Of a DNA stretch of 32,982 bases, positions 23,553 through 32,548 are shown piece after piece. The position numbers and the translations under genes are program-made. Where the stretch lies: assembly GCA_029573155.1 (NCBI GenBank), contig JAKQHE010000097.1, positions 1-32,982 of the forward strand. Direction: 5' to 3'. Source of the DNA: a bacterium. Its GTDB lineage: Bacteria; UBP6; UBA1177; JAKLFG01. Positions within the stretch are counted from its first letter, which is position 1, and each line of letters starts with the position of its first letter. The notes beneath the pieces are model-generated. The model was not told where the DNA came from, did not search any database, and was given only the letters and a program-made list of their open reading frames with translations.

Positions 23553-24578
23553 ATGAGCGGAGACGCCTACCGGAAAGCGGGGGTCGATATCGAGGAGGGC
23601 AACCGCCTCGTCCCGATGATCAAGGAACTGGTGAAAAAGACGCACCGCCCCGAGGTGCTCGCCGGGATCGGCGGCTTCTCGGCGATGGTGACGATACCGA
23701 AAGGGATAAAAAAGCCGGTGCTCGTCAGCGGCACCGACGGGGTCGGCACCAAACTGAAACTCGCCTTCATGGCGAAGCGGTACGACACCATCGGCATAGA
23801 TCTCGTCGCGATGTGCGTGAACGATGTGCTCGTCCTCGGCGCCGAGCCGCTCTTCTTCCTCGACTACTTCGCCACCGGGAAACTGTCGGCCGACACCGCG
23901 GCGCTCGTCGTGAAGGGTATCGCCGAGGGCTGTGCGCAGGCCGGCTGCGCGCTCGTCGGCGGCGAAACGGCCGAGATGCCCGACTTCTATCCTCCGGGGG
24001 AATTCGACCTCGCCGGGTTCTCGGTGGGCGTGGTGGACAAGGACAAGATCATCGACGGCTCGAAGGTGAAGGCGGGCGATGTGCTTATCGGCATCCCGTC
24101 GAGCGGCGTCCACTCCAACGGCTACTCGCTCGTGCGCCGCATCCTCTTCACCCAGCAGAAACTGAAGATCAACACCCGCATCCCCGAACTCGGCGCGACG
24201 GTCGCCGACGCATTCCTGAAGCCCACCATCATCTACGCGAAACTCATTAAGAAACTGCTCAAAAAGGTGCCGGTCAAGGGGATGGTCCACATCACCGGCG
24301 GCGGTTTTTACGACAATATCCCGCGCGTCGTCCCGGAGAAGCTCGCGGTCGAGATCGGCGGCGACTTCACCATTCCGCCGCTCTTCCAGTGGCTTAAAAA
24401 AGCGGGCGGCGTATCGGAGCATGAGATGTTCACCGTCTTCAACTGCGGCGTCGGATTCGTCTGCGTCGTCGATAAGAAACACGCGGCCGAGGCGGCGAAG
24501 CTCACCGGCGGTCATATCATCGGCACCGTCGTGAAACGGGCGAGGGGCCCGGTCATCTTCAAGAAAAAGTATTTCTAG
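23553..24578 (+). CDS. purM: Phosphoribosylformylglycinamidine cyclo-ligase
   Basis: YRKAGVDIEEGNRLV...GIGGFSAM...VSGTDGVGTKLKLAF...DLVAMCVNDVLVLGAEPLFFLDYFATGKL...HITGGGFYDNIPRVVP. Confidence 0.96.
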   Translation: MSGDAYRKAGVDIEEGNRLVPMIKELVKKTHRPEVLAGIGGFSAMVTIPKGIKKPVLVSGTDGVGTKLKLAFMAKRYDTIGIDLVAMCVNDVLVLGAEPLFFLDYFATGKLSADTAALVVKGIAEGCAQAGCALVGGETAEMPDFYPPGEFDLAGFSVGVVDKDKIIDGSKVKAGDVLIGIPSSGVHSNGYSLVRRILFTQQKLKINTRIPELGATVADAFLKPTIIYAKLIKKLLKKVPVKGMVHITGGGFYDNIPRVVPEKLAVEIGGDFTIPPLFQWLKKAGGVSEHEMFTVFNCGVGFVCVVDKKHAAEAAKLTGGHIIGTVVKRARGPVIFKKKYF

Positions 24579-24587
24579 GAGGGCGTC

Positions 24588-25157
24588 ATGCGCTCGATCG
24601 CCGTGTTCGTACTTTCGTGCTGTTTACTCTTTTCCTGCACGAAAAAGGAGGAGCCGGTCGCGCCGGTCGTGACCCAGCCCAAGATGCCCGAGGCGCTCGA
24701 CGAGGTCGACAAGGCGCTCGAACGGGAACTGACCGACGAGGATTTCCAGAAGGGGAAGAATCTCCACGGCATCGTGATGCGGTCGCTCATCACCGGTGAA
24801 GAGGTGAAGTTCTCCGACCACAAGGGGAAAAAGATCATCGTCGATTTCTGGTCGAGTTGGTGCGTCCCCTGCATCGAGATGTTCCCCGACATCGAACGGA
24901 TAAAGAAGGAGTACGAAGAGGCGAAGGGGTTGGTCAAGATCATCTCGATAAGCGTCGATCCGCTTGCCGCGAATGCACGGAAGATAGTCAAGAAACAGGG
25001 AGTCACCTTCGAGGTCATTCAGGCGCCCGAATCTCTCCAGAACGCCGGCATCCTGCTTCCGTTCACCATCTTTGCCGACGAGAACGGCGTGGTGAAGGAG
25101 ACGACCAACGGCAAACACTCCTACGCCGAGATAAAGAAGATGGCGGGACTGCAATGA
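24588..25157 (+). CDS. TlpA-like thioredoxin-fold lipoprotein
   Basis: Lipobox LLFSC; IIVDFWSSWCVPCIEMFPDIERIKKEY (CxxC). Confidence 0.88.
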   Translation: MRSIAVFVLSCCLLFSCTKKEEPVAPVVTQPKMPEALDEVDKALERELTDEDFQKGKNLHGIVMRSLITGEEVKFSDHKGKKIIVDFWSSWCVPCIEMFPDIERIKKEYEEAKGLVKIISISVDPLAANARKIVKKQGVTFEVIQAPESLQNAGILLPFTIFADENGVVKETTNGKHSYAEIKKMAGLQ

Positions 25158-26167
25158 AAAGGATACTTGTTCTCGGCGCGATCGCTCTCCTGTTCGTCGC
25201 CTGCGGCGGCAAGACGACCCAGCAGAAACAGGCCGACCGCAATCTCGCGTTGCTGGAAGAGAACACCGCCGACCCCGATTTCGTGAAGGGACGGTCGCTG
25301 GTGATGGAAGAGAAGTATGGCGAAGCGCTACCGATCCTCGAAAAAAGCGCCGATCCCGAAGCGCTCTTCTTCCGTGCTCTGGCGCTTCAAGGTCTGGGGA
25401 AGGCCGACGACGCGGCGGGTCTCTTCGCGGTCTGCATCCAGAACGGCATCCAGCCGGCCGAATCGCTCTACAACCTCGGGCTCATCGCCTACGAAACGGA
25501 CGACAAAGAGTCGGCGGCGGCCCGCATGAACGATGTCATCGCCAAGGAGCCGGGCCACGCCGGAGCGCACTATTTCCTCGCCTCGGCCGCCTACGAGAAG
25601 AACGATATGGCGACCGCCGAGACCCACTTCCGCGCGGCGGCGAAGAGTTCTCCACGTAACGGCGCGGCGTGGGAAGGGCTTTTCTACGCGCTGGTCTCGC
25701 AGGATAAATTCGCCGAAGGGTGGGAACTGCGTGACAAACTCGATCTCGCGACGGGCGACATCCTCGCTAATCTTCTGCTCGTCGGCGAAAAACTGGGTAA
25801 GTCGGCCGATGCGCTCGCCCTCATCCCGACGGGCGTTCCGAGCGATGCGGTGAAACTCCAGCGGATAGTGCTCATCGCGCAGACCAGCGGTCTTGCCGCG
25901 GCGATCGCCGAAGCCGACAAATTGCCGAAGGAACTTACCGCGCAGGCCGGGTTCACGGTGCTTGACCGCGGCGTCGAGGGGTCTCTTGAATGGCTCGTCT
26001 CGAAGATGGACGACGGGAAGGTGATGCTCACCTGCACCGCAAGCAAAGAGGCGAAACCGGCGCTTCATGAACTCGCGGTCACCGCCGCGGGGGTCACGGT
26101 CGATAAGAAGAACTACCCTGCCGACACATTCCGCGCCGCCATTCCGGGCATCTGCAACATACAATAA
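25154..26167 (+). CDS. TPR-repeat lipoprotein
   Basis: ATG at 25154 overlaps the upstream stop; MKRILVLGAIALLFVACGGK lipobox; TPR-like ESLYNLGLIAYETDDKESAAARMNDVIAKEPGHAGAHYFLASAAYEKNDMATAETHFRAAAKSSP. Confidence 0.82.
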   Translation: MKRILVLGAIALLFVACGGKTTQQKQADRNLALLEENTADPDFVKGRSLVMEEKYGEALPILEKSADPEALFFRALALQGLGKADDAAGLFAVCIQNGIQPAESLYNLGLIAYETDDKESAAARMNDVIAKEPGHAGAHYFLASAAYEKNDMATAETHFRAAAKSSPRNGAAWEGLFYALVSQDKFAEGWELRDKLDLATGDILANLLLVGEKLGKSADALALIPTGVPSDAVKLQRIVLIAQTSGLAAAIAEADKLPKELTAQAGFTVLDRGVEGSLEWLVSKMDDGKVMLTCTASKEAKPALHELAVTAAGVTVDKKNYPADTFRAAIPGICNIQ

Positions 26168-26195
26168 CGGGTGAGTGCATCCCGCGACATTCCGT

Positions 26196-26224
26196 TTGAC
26201 TTGTCGCGACGCCCGTGATACACT
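26196..26224 (+). promoter_or_regulatory. Putative sigma70-type promoter, possibly giving a leaderless transcript
   Basis: TTGACT (26196-26201), 17 bp, TACACT (26219-26224), only 7 nt before the ATG at 26232. Confidence 0.55.
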
Positions 26225-26231
26225 CGGCCCC

Positions 26232-26762
26232 ATGAACACAGAAAAGAACGGACATCCTCCGGACGAGCGCCGGATACTGGTCGTCTCGGACACCCACGGG
26301 TCCCTGCCCGACCGGATATGCGACATCGCCGCCGACACGGTGCTCCACGCCGGTGACATCGGCGACGATCGGGTCCTTGCGGCGCTCCATTGCTTCGACA
26401 CGGTCCATGCGGTGCGCGGCAACACCGATACCGCGCTGCCGGAACTCCCCGACACGGTGCGTGCCGATATCGCGGGGGTCCGCTTCTTTCTCGTACACAA
26501 CCTCACGGCGCCCCACCGGCTCCTGCCGGAGAACCGCCGTGAGATAGCGGGGAGTCGTCCCCGGCTCGTCGTTTTCGGGCATACCCACCAGCCGTTGCTG
26601 CGCGAAGAGGAGGGCATCCTCTACCTGAACCCCGGCTCGCTCGGGCGACCGGGCGTCGACGGTACGCCGACCTACGCGGTGGTGACCGTCGCGGGGGGCG
26701 CGGTCCGGAAGGTCGAGATATGCGACGCCGCGACCAACCTTCCCGTTTTTTCGTGGCCTTAA
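26232..26762 (+). CDS. YfcE/MJ0936-family metallophosphoesterase
   Basis: LVVSDTHGS, LHAGDIGDD, VRGNTDTA, LVHN, VVFGHTHQPL motifs; start chosen at ATG 26232 (ORF track 26175 is a GTG upstream of the promoter). Confidence 0.87.
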   Translation: MNTEKNGHPPDERRILVVSDTHGSLPDRICDIAADTVLHAGDIGDDRVLAALHCFDTVHAVRGNTDTALPELPDTVRADIAGVRFFLVHNLTAPHRLLPENRREIAGSRPRLVVFGHTHQPLLREEEGILYLNPGSLGRPGVDGTPTYAVVTVAGGAVRKVEICDAATNLPVFSWP

Positions 26763-26767
26763 ATTTA

Positions 26768-26795
26768 TTGCATTTTCCTTCCATAAAGATATGAT
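26768..26795 (+). promoter_or_regulatory. Putative sigma70-type promoter for the Kelch-like lipoprotein
   Basis: TTGCAT (26768-26773), 16 bp, TATGAT (26790-26795). Confidence 0.5.
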
Positions 26796-26845
26796 GGGCG
26801 CGACCATGAACGGAAAGAGTGCTGTTTGATCGAGAGGAGAGGACG

Positions 26846-28582
26846 ATGATGGAACGGTTCTTTGGACGGCTGGCGGCGTTCGTCGTGCCGGCGGTATTTC
26901 TGATCTCCTGCGGCGACGAGTCCCCGGCCGATGCCGTCCCCGCCGACGAGATGCGGGTCGCCATGACCCTGCTCGCGGCCGACGACACCGCCTGCGAGGA
27001 CTATGTCGGCGACAACATACAGGATAAATTGGGCGCGCTCACCATCCGGATATATGACGGGAGTAATCCCAAGCCGAGGCACACGACCTCTCTCACCAAA
27101 GATCAATTGTCCGGCGATGTGACGATATCGGGCATACCCGATGTTTCCAACGCGCGGCTGGAACTCTACGGGTTCGAGTCGATCAGCGACCCGGCGCCGA
27201 AATGGGTCGGAACGGTGCAGGGGCTCAATTTTGTGAGCGGGAAGAAGACCAATGTGTACGCGAGTCTTTACCCGGTCTCCGGCATCGGCTGTTTTCCCAA
27301 GAAACTGCAAACGCCGCGGTTCGGGCATGTCGCGACGACCCTGCCCGACGGTCGTATCCTGATAACGGGCGGGTTCACCCTGACCAACAACGGGACCTGG
27401 GATGCCGACGACACGGTCGAACTGCTCGATGTCGAGAGCGGGACGGTGGACCAGATAGCCGACATGAAGGAGTTCCGCGCGTTCCACACCGTGGTCCCGC
27501 TTCCGGACGGTCGGGTGCTCATCGCCGGCGGTGTCAGCAGCATGAAGATGGAAAAGACCTCCGTCACCGACTATCCCGACCTGCCGGTCACCCTCAATGG
27601 GGCGCCGGCCGGGATGGAGATATACACGGTGGGACTTCCCCGGAAGAATCAGCGGTTGACCACGACCGATAACACCACGGTGGATTGGGTCGAGGGGGCG
27701 CTCGACTGGCCGAGCATCTTCGCCCCCTATCAGGGGTACGCCTTCGTGCAGACCGACGAGACGACCGGTAGCGGCACGCTCTTCGTGGTCGGCGGCGCGA
27801 AGGACGGCGCGGCTTTTTCGAAGATATACGGCATCGAGGTGACGGTCGGCGAGGACGGGACCATCAGCGCGGCGGTGAACGAATACCACAGCGACAAGAC
27901 CGAGACCTTCGTGATGCCGGTCGTGGCGCCGGCGGGACTCGACAACGGCACTCCGCGGGTGCTGGTGATCGGCGGCCGCAAGGCGACGAGCACCGCGAAG
28001 TTCACCCACATCATCTCGAAGGATGTGTATGAGGAATGGAACGACGACACGCCGAATCTGTTCTTCGGCTCGGCGGCGGCGCAGGGCGACATCATCGTCG
28101 CGGCGAACGGGCTCGACCTGCCCAAGGACGCGACGGCGTTCGAGATGCATGCGCGGGGCTACCGTTTCAACATGGCGGACCGCACCTATAGGTCGGGCGA
28201 CATCTTTCCCAAGAGCACCTGGTTCCATGAAGTGACGCTCGATGTCACCGAAGGCTACAACGGGTATTTTTCGGTGATCGGCGGCGCCGAGGGCTTCGAT
28301 ACGACCCAGACGAGCGTCGGTGCGACGAACTTCTACCAACTCATCGATCTCGATATGATGTACTGGGAGAACGATTGGGACCCGGCGCAGCACGACGGCG
28401 CTCCCGCTCCCCGGTTCGGCGATTATTTCAACGGGTCCAGCGAGTCGGATCCGGGGCGGGCGCTCCACAGGGTCGCCCGGTCGGGGAACCTGCTCTACAT
28501 CACCGGCGGCCTCGATGACGACCTGAAGAGTCTTACGCTCGTCGGCACCATCAAACTCATGCCGACGACCCGTCCGTGGTGA
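26846..28582 (+). CDS. Lipoprotein with Kelch-like beta-propeller
   Basis: MMERFFGRLAAFVVPAVFLISCGDE lipobox; repeats FGHVATTLPDGRILITGG, AFHTVVPLPDGRVLIAGGV, RVLVIGGRKATST, FSVIGGAEGFD, LLYITGGLDDD. Confidence 0.83.
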   Translation: MMERFFGRLAAFVVPAVFLISCGDESPADAVPADEMRVAMTLLAADDTACEDYVGDNIQDKLGALTIRIYDGSNPKPRHTTSLTKDQLSGDVTISGIPDVSNARLELYGFESISDPAPKWVGTVQGLNFVSGKKTNVYASLYPVSGIGCFPKKLQTPRFGHVATTLPDGRILITGGFTLTNNGTWDADDTVELLDVESGTVDQIADMKEFRAFHTVVPLPDGRVLIAGGVSSMKMEKTSVTDYPDLPVTLNGAPAGMEIYTVGLPRKNQRLTTTDNTTVDWVEGALDWPSIFAPYQGYAFVQTDETTGSGTLFVVGGAKDGAAFSKIYGIEVTVGEDGTISAAVNEYHSDKTETFVMPVVAPAGLDNGTPRVLVIGGRKATSTAKFTHIISKDVYEEWNDDTPNLFFGSAAAQGDIIVAANGLDLPKDATAFEMHARGYRFNMADRTYRSGDIFPKSTWFHEVTLDVTEGYNGYFSVIGGAEGFDTTQTSVGATNFYQLIDLDMMYWENDWDPAQHDGAPAPRFGDYFNGSSESDPGRALHRVARSGNLLYITGGLDDDLKSLTLVGTIKLMPTTRPW

Positions 28583-28640
28583 GGGGATGGTCGGTATCCC
28601 GTTCTCTTTCTGAATAGGGCTCCTTCAAGAGGTGTCGTAA

Positions 28641-30014
28641 ATGGGGCGATATCCGTTTTTTCTCCTTGCACTCCTTTTTGCATTTTCCGGGTGCGATGTC
28701 GAGACTTGCGTCGGGGAGGAATGCGAACCGTGCTACAAAAAGGAGTGTGGCGAGGATCAGGGACATTCCTGCGGTACCTGTTACAGTTCCTATGAGTATT
28801 GTTCGACCAATAACCAGTGTGTCCTCTACGAAGATGCGCCCGAGTGTGGCGAGTTCGAATGCGGCGATGCGACGGCGGAGACCTTTTACGGTTCCCAGAC
28901 GATATCCTGTGGTACCTGTGCGGATGATTCCTACTGTTCTTCCGGGCAGAAATGCGTCGGTCCTCTGTGGCGACTTACCGTAGATGCGAAGTTCGAGGGG
29001 CAGATGCCGTGTATAGGGAATGACGGTACGCTCTATGTCCCTTCATCAGGGGGCTACCTTTTCGCGGTAAGTCCGGAAGGTGCGCTCAAATGGAAGACCT
29101 CCGGGATATACGACAATTTTCCTGTCATTGGGAATGACGGTTCGATCTATGTCCTTGTGAACGGAGAACTCTCGGCGCGGGACCCTGTCGATGGGAGCGA
29201 AAAATGGCGGTTCGTTCCTGAGAAGAAACAGTATGGGGGGACTTTGTCGTCGGCCGTCGCGAACGACGGGACCATCTATATGTCGGATGGGGTCTATGTC
29301 CACGCCGTTTCCTCCGAAGGTGCGCTGAAATGGTCATTCTCCTATCTCGAGAATGAGGTTTTTTCGGTGATCGTCGTCGGGAGCGACGATGCTCTGTATG
29401 TGGCCTATGTGGGAGGCATGGCGGAAGGGTATCCCTATTATCGTATCGTCGCCGTGACCGCGGAGGGAGAACAGCGATGGGTGTCGAGCGACAAGTATGA
29501 TCACATTTACGCGTCGCTGGTCATCGGTCGCGATGATACGGTATATATCGGCGGAAGACTTCTTTCCGATCCTCCCGATGAGGTCAGTCTTTTCGCGCTA
29601 GGGGTCGATGGCGTGACGAAATGGAAGGGGCCTTCGGGTATCCCTATGATCATTGACGAAAAAGACAGTATATATGCATGCGATTATAGCAATACCCACA
29701 TGGTCACGGTCGTTGCCCCCGACGGGAAGGAAGAATACAGTTTCCACCTTTGGACCGGCGATCTTACACTGGGCGATGACGGCACGCTGTACAATTCGGG
29801 ACCCGATGCATACGATCTCGAAGGGAACGAGCTGTGGGCGATAGAGGCATATTCCGGTTTTTTCCCGGTGATGGATGATCGTGGGGTTATCTATTTCGGG
29901 AACAACGAAGCATCATCTATCTACGCGATCCCCTCTCTTAGCACCGGCCCCGCCGATGCGCCGTGGCCGATGTTCCGTGGCAGTGCTAAACGGAACGGAC
30001 GGGTCAACCGGTAG
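28641..30014 (+). CDS. Lipoprotein with N-terminal Cys-rich modules and PQQ-like beta-propeller
   Basis: Lipobox AFSGC; CGTCYSSYEYCSTNNQCV and CGTCADDSYCSSGQKCV; repeats GNDGTLYVPSSGGYLFAVSPEGALKWKTSG, GNDGSIYVLVNGELSARDPVDGSEKWRF, ANDGTIYMSDGVYVHAVSSEGALKWSF. Confidence 0.85.
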   Translation: MGRYPFFLLALLFAFSGCDVETCVGEECEPCYKKECGEDQGHSCGTCYSSYEYCSTNNQCVLYEDAPECGEFECGDATAETFYGSQTISCGTCADDSYCSSGQKCVGPLWRLTVDAKFEGQMPCIGNDGTLYVPSSGGYLFAVSPEGALKWKTSGIYDNFPVIGNDGSIYVLVNGELSARDPVDGSEKWRFVPEKKQYGGTLSSAVANDGTIYMSDGVYVHAVSSEGALKWSFSYLENEVFSVIVVGSDDALYVAYVGGMAEGYPYYRIVAVTAEGEQRWVSSDKYDHIYASLVIGRDDTVYIGGRLLSDPPDEVSLFALGVDGVTKWKGPSGIPMIIDEKDSIYACDYSNTHMVTVVAPDGKEEYSFHLWTGDLTLGDDGTLYNSGPDAYDLEGNELWAIEAYSGFFPVMDDRGVIYFGNNEASSIYAIPSLSTGPADAPWPMFRGSAKRNGRVNR

Positions 30015-30024
30015 GCGCCTCCGC

Positions 30025-30717
30025 CTACTTCTTCGCCATCAGAGCGGCGATAGCGAGTATCACGCCGAGCACGACGCCGAGGAGCGCCGCGAAGAGGATG
30101 CGGTACTGTTCCGGTAGCAGGAAGGTCACCGTGTGGGCCGGTATCCAGAAGATCGGGATGGTCTTCTTGAAGACGAACCCCCACATCACGCCCCAATTCA
30201 TCTTCGAAAGGATGTCGCCGAACGCGATGGGGCGGAACAGCCCCGCCACCGTGCCGCCGGTGCGGGCGATGTGCTCGTCGGTGATCTTGTGGAGCGTCAT
30301 CATCCACGGCGCGAAGATGAGGTTCATGCCGACCGAGATGGAGAACGCGGTCGCGACCTGCATGCCGGTCACCGCCCCTTTCAGCGTATCGGGGGTCACC
30401 GGCAGGCCGAGATAGGCGAGGAACTTGATGGTGCCCGACGGGAAGACGATGAAGGCGTAGGCGATCGCCGCGCCGAGAAAGCCCCACACGATGGCGCGCG
30501 GCAGGATGCCGAAGTTCGGGGCGTCGTACTCGCCGGTCCGGATGCGCAGGCCGATGATCTCGCCGAGCGTCGCAAGGATAGCGAACTTGATCGCGCCCAT
30601 GATGATGCCGTGATCGGCGTTGAACATCTTGTAGCCGTCGAACACCGCGTCGGAAACGAAGAACGGTGAGAAAAGCGCCGCCACGCCGGCGACGAACAAC
30701 AGGTCTCTCGGTTTCAT
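30025..30717 (-). CDS. Multi-pass membrane protein, possibly distantly Mpv17/PMP22-like
   Basis: Several hydrophobic segments; C-terminal KKTIPIFWIPAHTVTFLLPEQYRILFAALLGVVLGVIL resembles the Mpv17 signature layout. Confidence 0.65.
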   Translation of the reverse strand: MKPRDLLFVAGVAALFSPFFVSDAVFDGYKMFNADHGIIMGAIKFAILATLGEIIGLRIRTGEYDAPNFGILPRAIVWGFLGAAIAYAFIVFPSGTIKFLAYLGLPVTPDTLKGAVTGMQVATAFSISVGMNLIFAPWMMTLHKITDEHIARTGGTVAGLFRPIAFGDILSKMNWGVMWGFVFKKTIPIFWIPAHTVTFLLPEQYRILFAALLGVVLGVILAIAALMAKK

Positions 30718-30803
30718 AGGGAACCTCGCGATTCAATGGTTACTAGAGAAGTCTAATAAACTGCCGACCATTTGTCAAAAGGTCCGTTATTAGGGGCGTT
30801 TCT

Positions 30804-32546
30804 TTATTTTGTCGCCGGTCGCGGTTTCGGTGTGTAGTCGTTATACGGGCACCGCGAAGGAAATTGGTCGCAGTAACATTCCATGTCGCGCAGGACAAGA
30901 TCATACCACGATTGATAGACGACATAATGACCGCCAGGCAGATAGGAATAATCGGTCGGGATCTTTGCGTCATGGCCGGGGTCATCCATGCAGAACGATT
31001 TGCCGTCGCTGAAGCGATAGAAACAGTTCGCGATCAACGGATCTCCGTTCGAGCGTTCCCCGATTTCCTTCCCGTAGAGGAGAAAGTCTTTGTCTATGTC
31101 GTCGGGAGTCAGAACTTTTTCATGGGTGACGAGGGTTGTGTAGGTGATGTCCTGTGGATTGGTGATGTCGGCCTTGACTAGGGAACGAGCTTTCGTCGTT
31201 TTATTCTCCGCAGCATAGTACACCGCCTTGTTGTCAAGTATCTTCGGCATTCGTCCGTTCTCGTTGTCTCGTGACACTTTGAAGCAACCGGCGTCGCCTT
31301 TTTCGAGGTCGCAGAAGGCAACTTCGACATCCCAGTTGTAGAAGGCGACATACTGCCCCACCATTGAGGGGAATCCGGCATCTACTACGCCGATCGATGA
31401 GCCGACCATGAAGGTGAGTTCCTTCCATGTATTCCATTCGCCGATACGGGCGTAGAAGGTTCTGCTCCCCTCGTTGGTGTCGGGCAGTTTCTGGTAACTG
31501 AAAATGATATGGGTGTCGCTCGCATGGATTGAACGGGCGAAATAGAATTTCTCCCCGTACCATGCGTAGCCGTATTTGTGCTCGACCGAATCGTAGTAAA
31601 TGAATTCGGACCACGGGACGGACTCATAACCACTTTTGTCGGGAAAGTCATAGTTCTTTTCCATATCTCGGATCGTCATAAAGGCATAGCGACCGTTGAA
31701 ATATGCGTTTGAATAGCCGGTAGTTACCGCTAGCAACTGTCGTTTGGAAATATCCAGAAGATAGGCATGATGTCCCCCGTACAGCCCCATTGCGTGGGGG
31801 GATCGCATGGGGAAAAGCACCTTGCCGTTTCTAGCGTTATATTTCGGGTCGCGTCCATAAACCCAGGATATCTGCCATTCCATGGGAGGTGTCAGGAGTT
31901 CATCGCAGACAAAGGCGGTGAGTACCTTGTCTTTGGGACTTTGGGTCGGAGCGGAAGGGGATATCTCCGTTATAACTGGCTCAAAAGGAAAATTGTCGGC
32001 GCAGGCATCGGTAGGTGTCTGCCAGAAACAATTACAGGGAATGATCGTCCCTCCGTCAAGTCCTGTGAATTTTTCGGCCCATAAATTACGCACACCCTCG
32101 GGGTCTTTCACCACCACATCGAAGTCGCCATAGTAGCGGTACAAAATGTCTCTGTCCGCATAAGGATCGTCGTCCGATTTCCACGGCTCCGGTGCCTCTG
32201 CGCAATCGATATTCTCCCATGGATTGCCATCGGTATCGGATGTTGCGACAAAGTCGGTGTCCGGGGAAAGGTCATAGTCGTCGTTCTCCATTTCAACAGA
32301 GAGATCGTCCTCTTCACCGTCGCTGTCGTTCCCCGCAATCTCGACGCAGTACTGCGCCTCGTTGCAGGTGTAGCCGTATTCACAGGGACCACACTGCGCC
32401 CCGTTCACCACGCCGCAACGACCGACGCAGAGGGTGGTCGCATCATCGGTCGGGGCCGGTTTTGAGGGATTGCAGGCAACGAGCAGGAAGAGCACGAGTA
32501 TGGGGGCGGCCGCGCCGCCCCCGATAGTTATGATGATATGTCTCAT
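30804..32546 (-). CDS. Large lipoprotein with Cys-rich module, acidic linker and probable beta-rich/propeller region
   Basis: MRHIIITIGGGAAAPILVLFLLVACNPSK lipobox; LCVGRCGVVNGAQCGPCEYGYTCNEAQYCVE; acidic NDSDGEEDDLSVEMENDDYDLSPDTDF; start at 32546, 2 nt after the upstream stop. Confidence 0.82.
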   Translation of the reverse strand: MRHIIITIGGGAAAPILVLFLLVACNPSKPAPTDDATTLCVGRCGVVNGAQCGPCEYGYTCNEAQYCVEIAGNDSDGEEDDLSVEMENDDYDLSPDTDFVATSDTDGNPWENIDCAEAPEPWKSDDDPYADRDILYRYYGDFDVVVKDPEGVRNLWAEKFTGLDGGTIIPCNCFWQTPTDACADNFPFEPVITEISPSAPTQSPKDKVLTAFVCDELLTPPMEWQISWVYGRDPKYNARNGKVLFPMRSPHAMGLYGGHHAYLLDISKRQLLAVTTGYSNAYFNGRYAFMTIRDMEKNYDFPDKSGYESVPWSEFIYYDSVEHKYGYAWYGEKFYFARSIHASDTHIIFSYQKLPDTNEGSRTFYARIGEWNTWKELTFMVGSSIGVVDAGFPSMVGQYVAFYNWDVEVAFCDLEKGDAGCFKVSRDNENGRMPKILDNKAVYYAAENKTTKARSLVKADITNPQDITYTTLVTHEKVLTPDDIDKDFLLYGKEIGERSNGDPLIANCFYRFSDGKSFCMDDPGHDAKIPTDYSYLPGGHYVVYQSWYDLVLRDMECYCDQFPSRCPYNDYTPKPRPATK

Positions 32547-32548
32547 CG

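Noticed and set aside
25328-28468. Long minus-strand ORFs (429 aa at 25328-26617 and 567 aa at 26765-28468).
   Set aside because: They cover several well-supported sense genes (TPR, YfcE-like, Kelch-like) and show no coherent domain; typical antisense ORFs.
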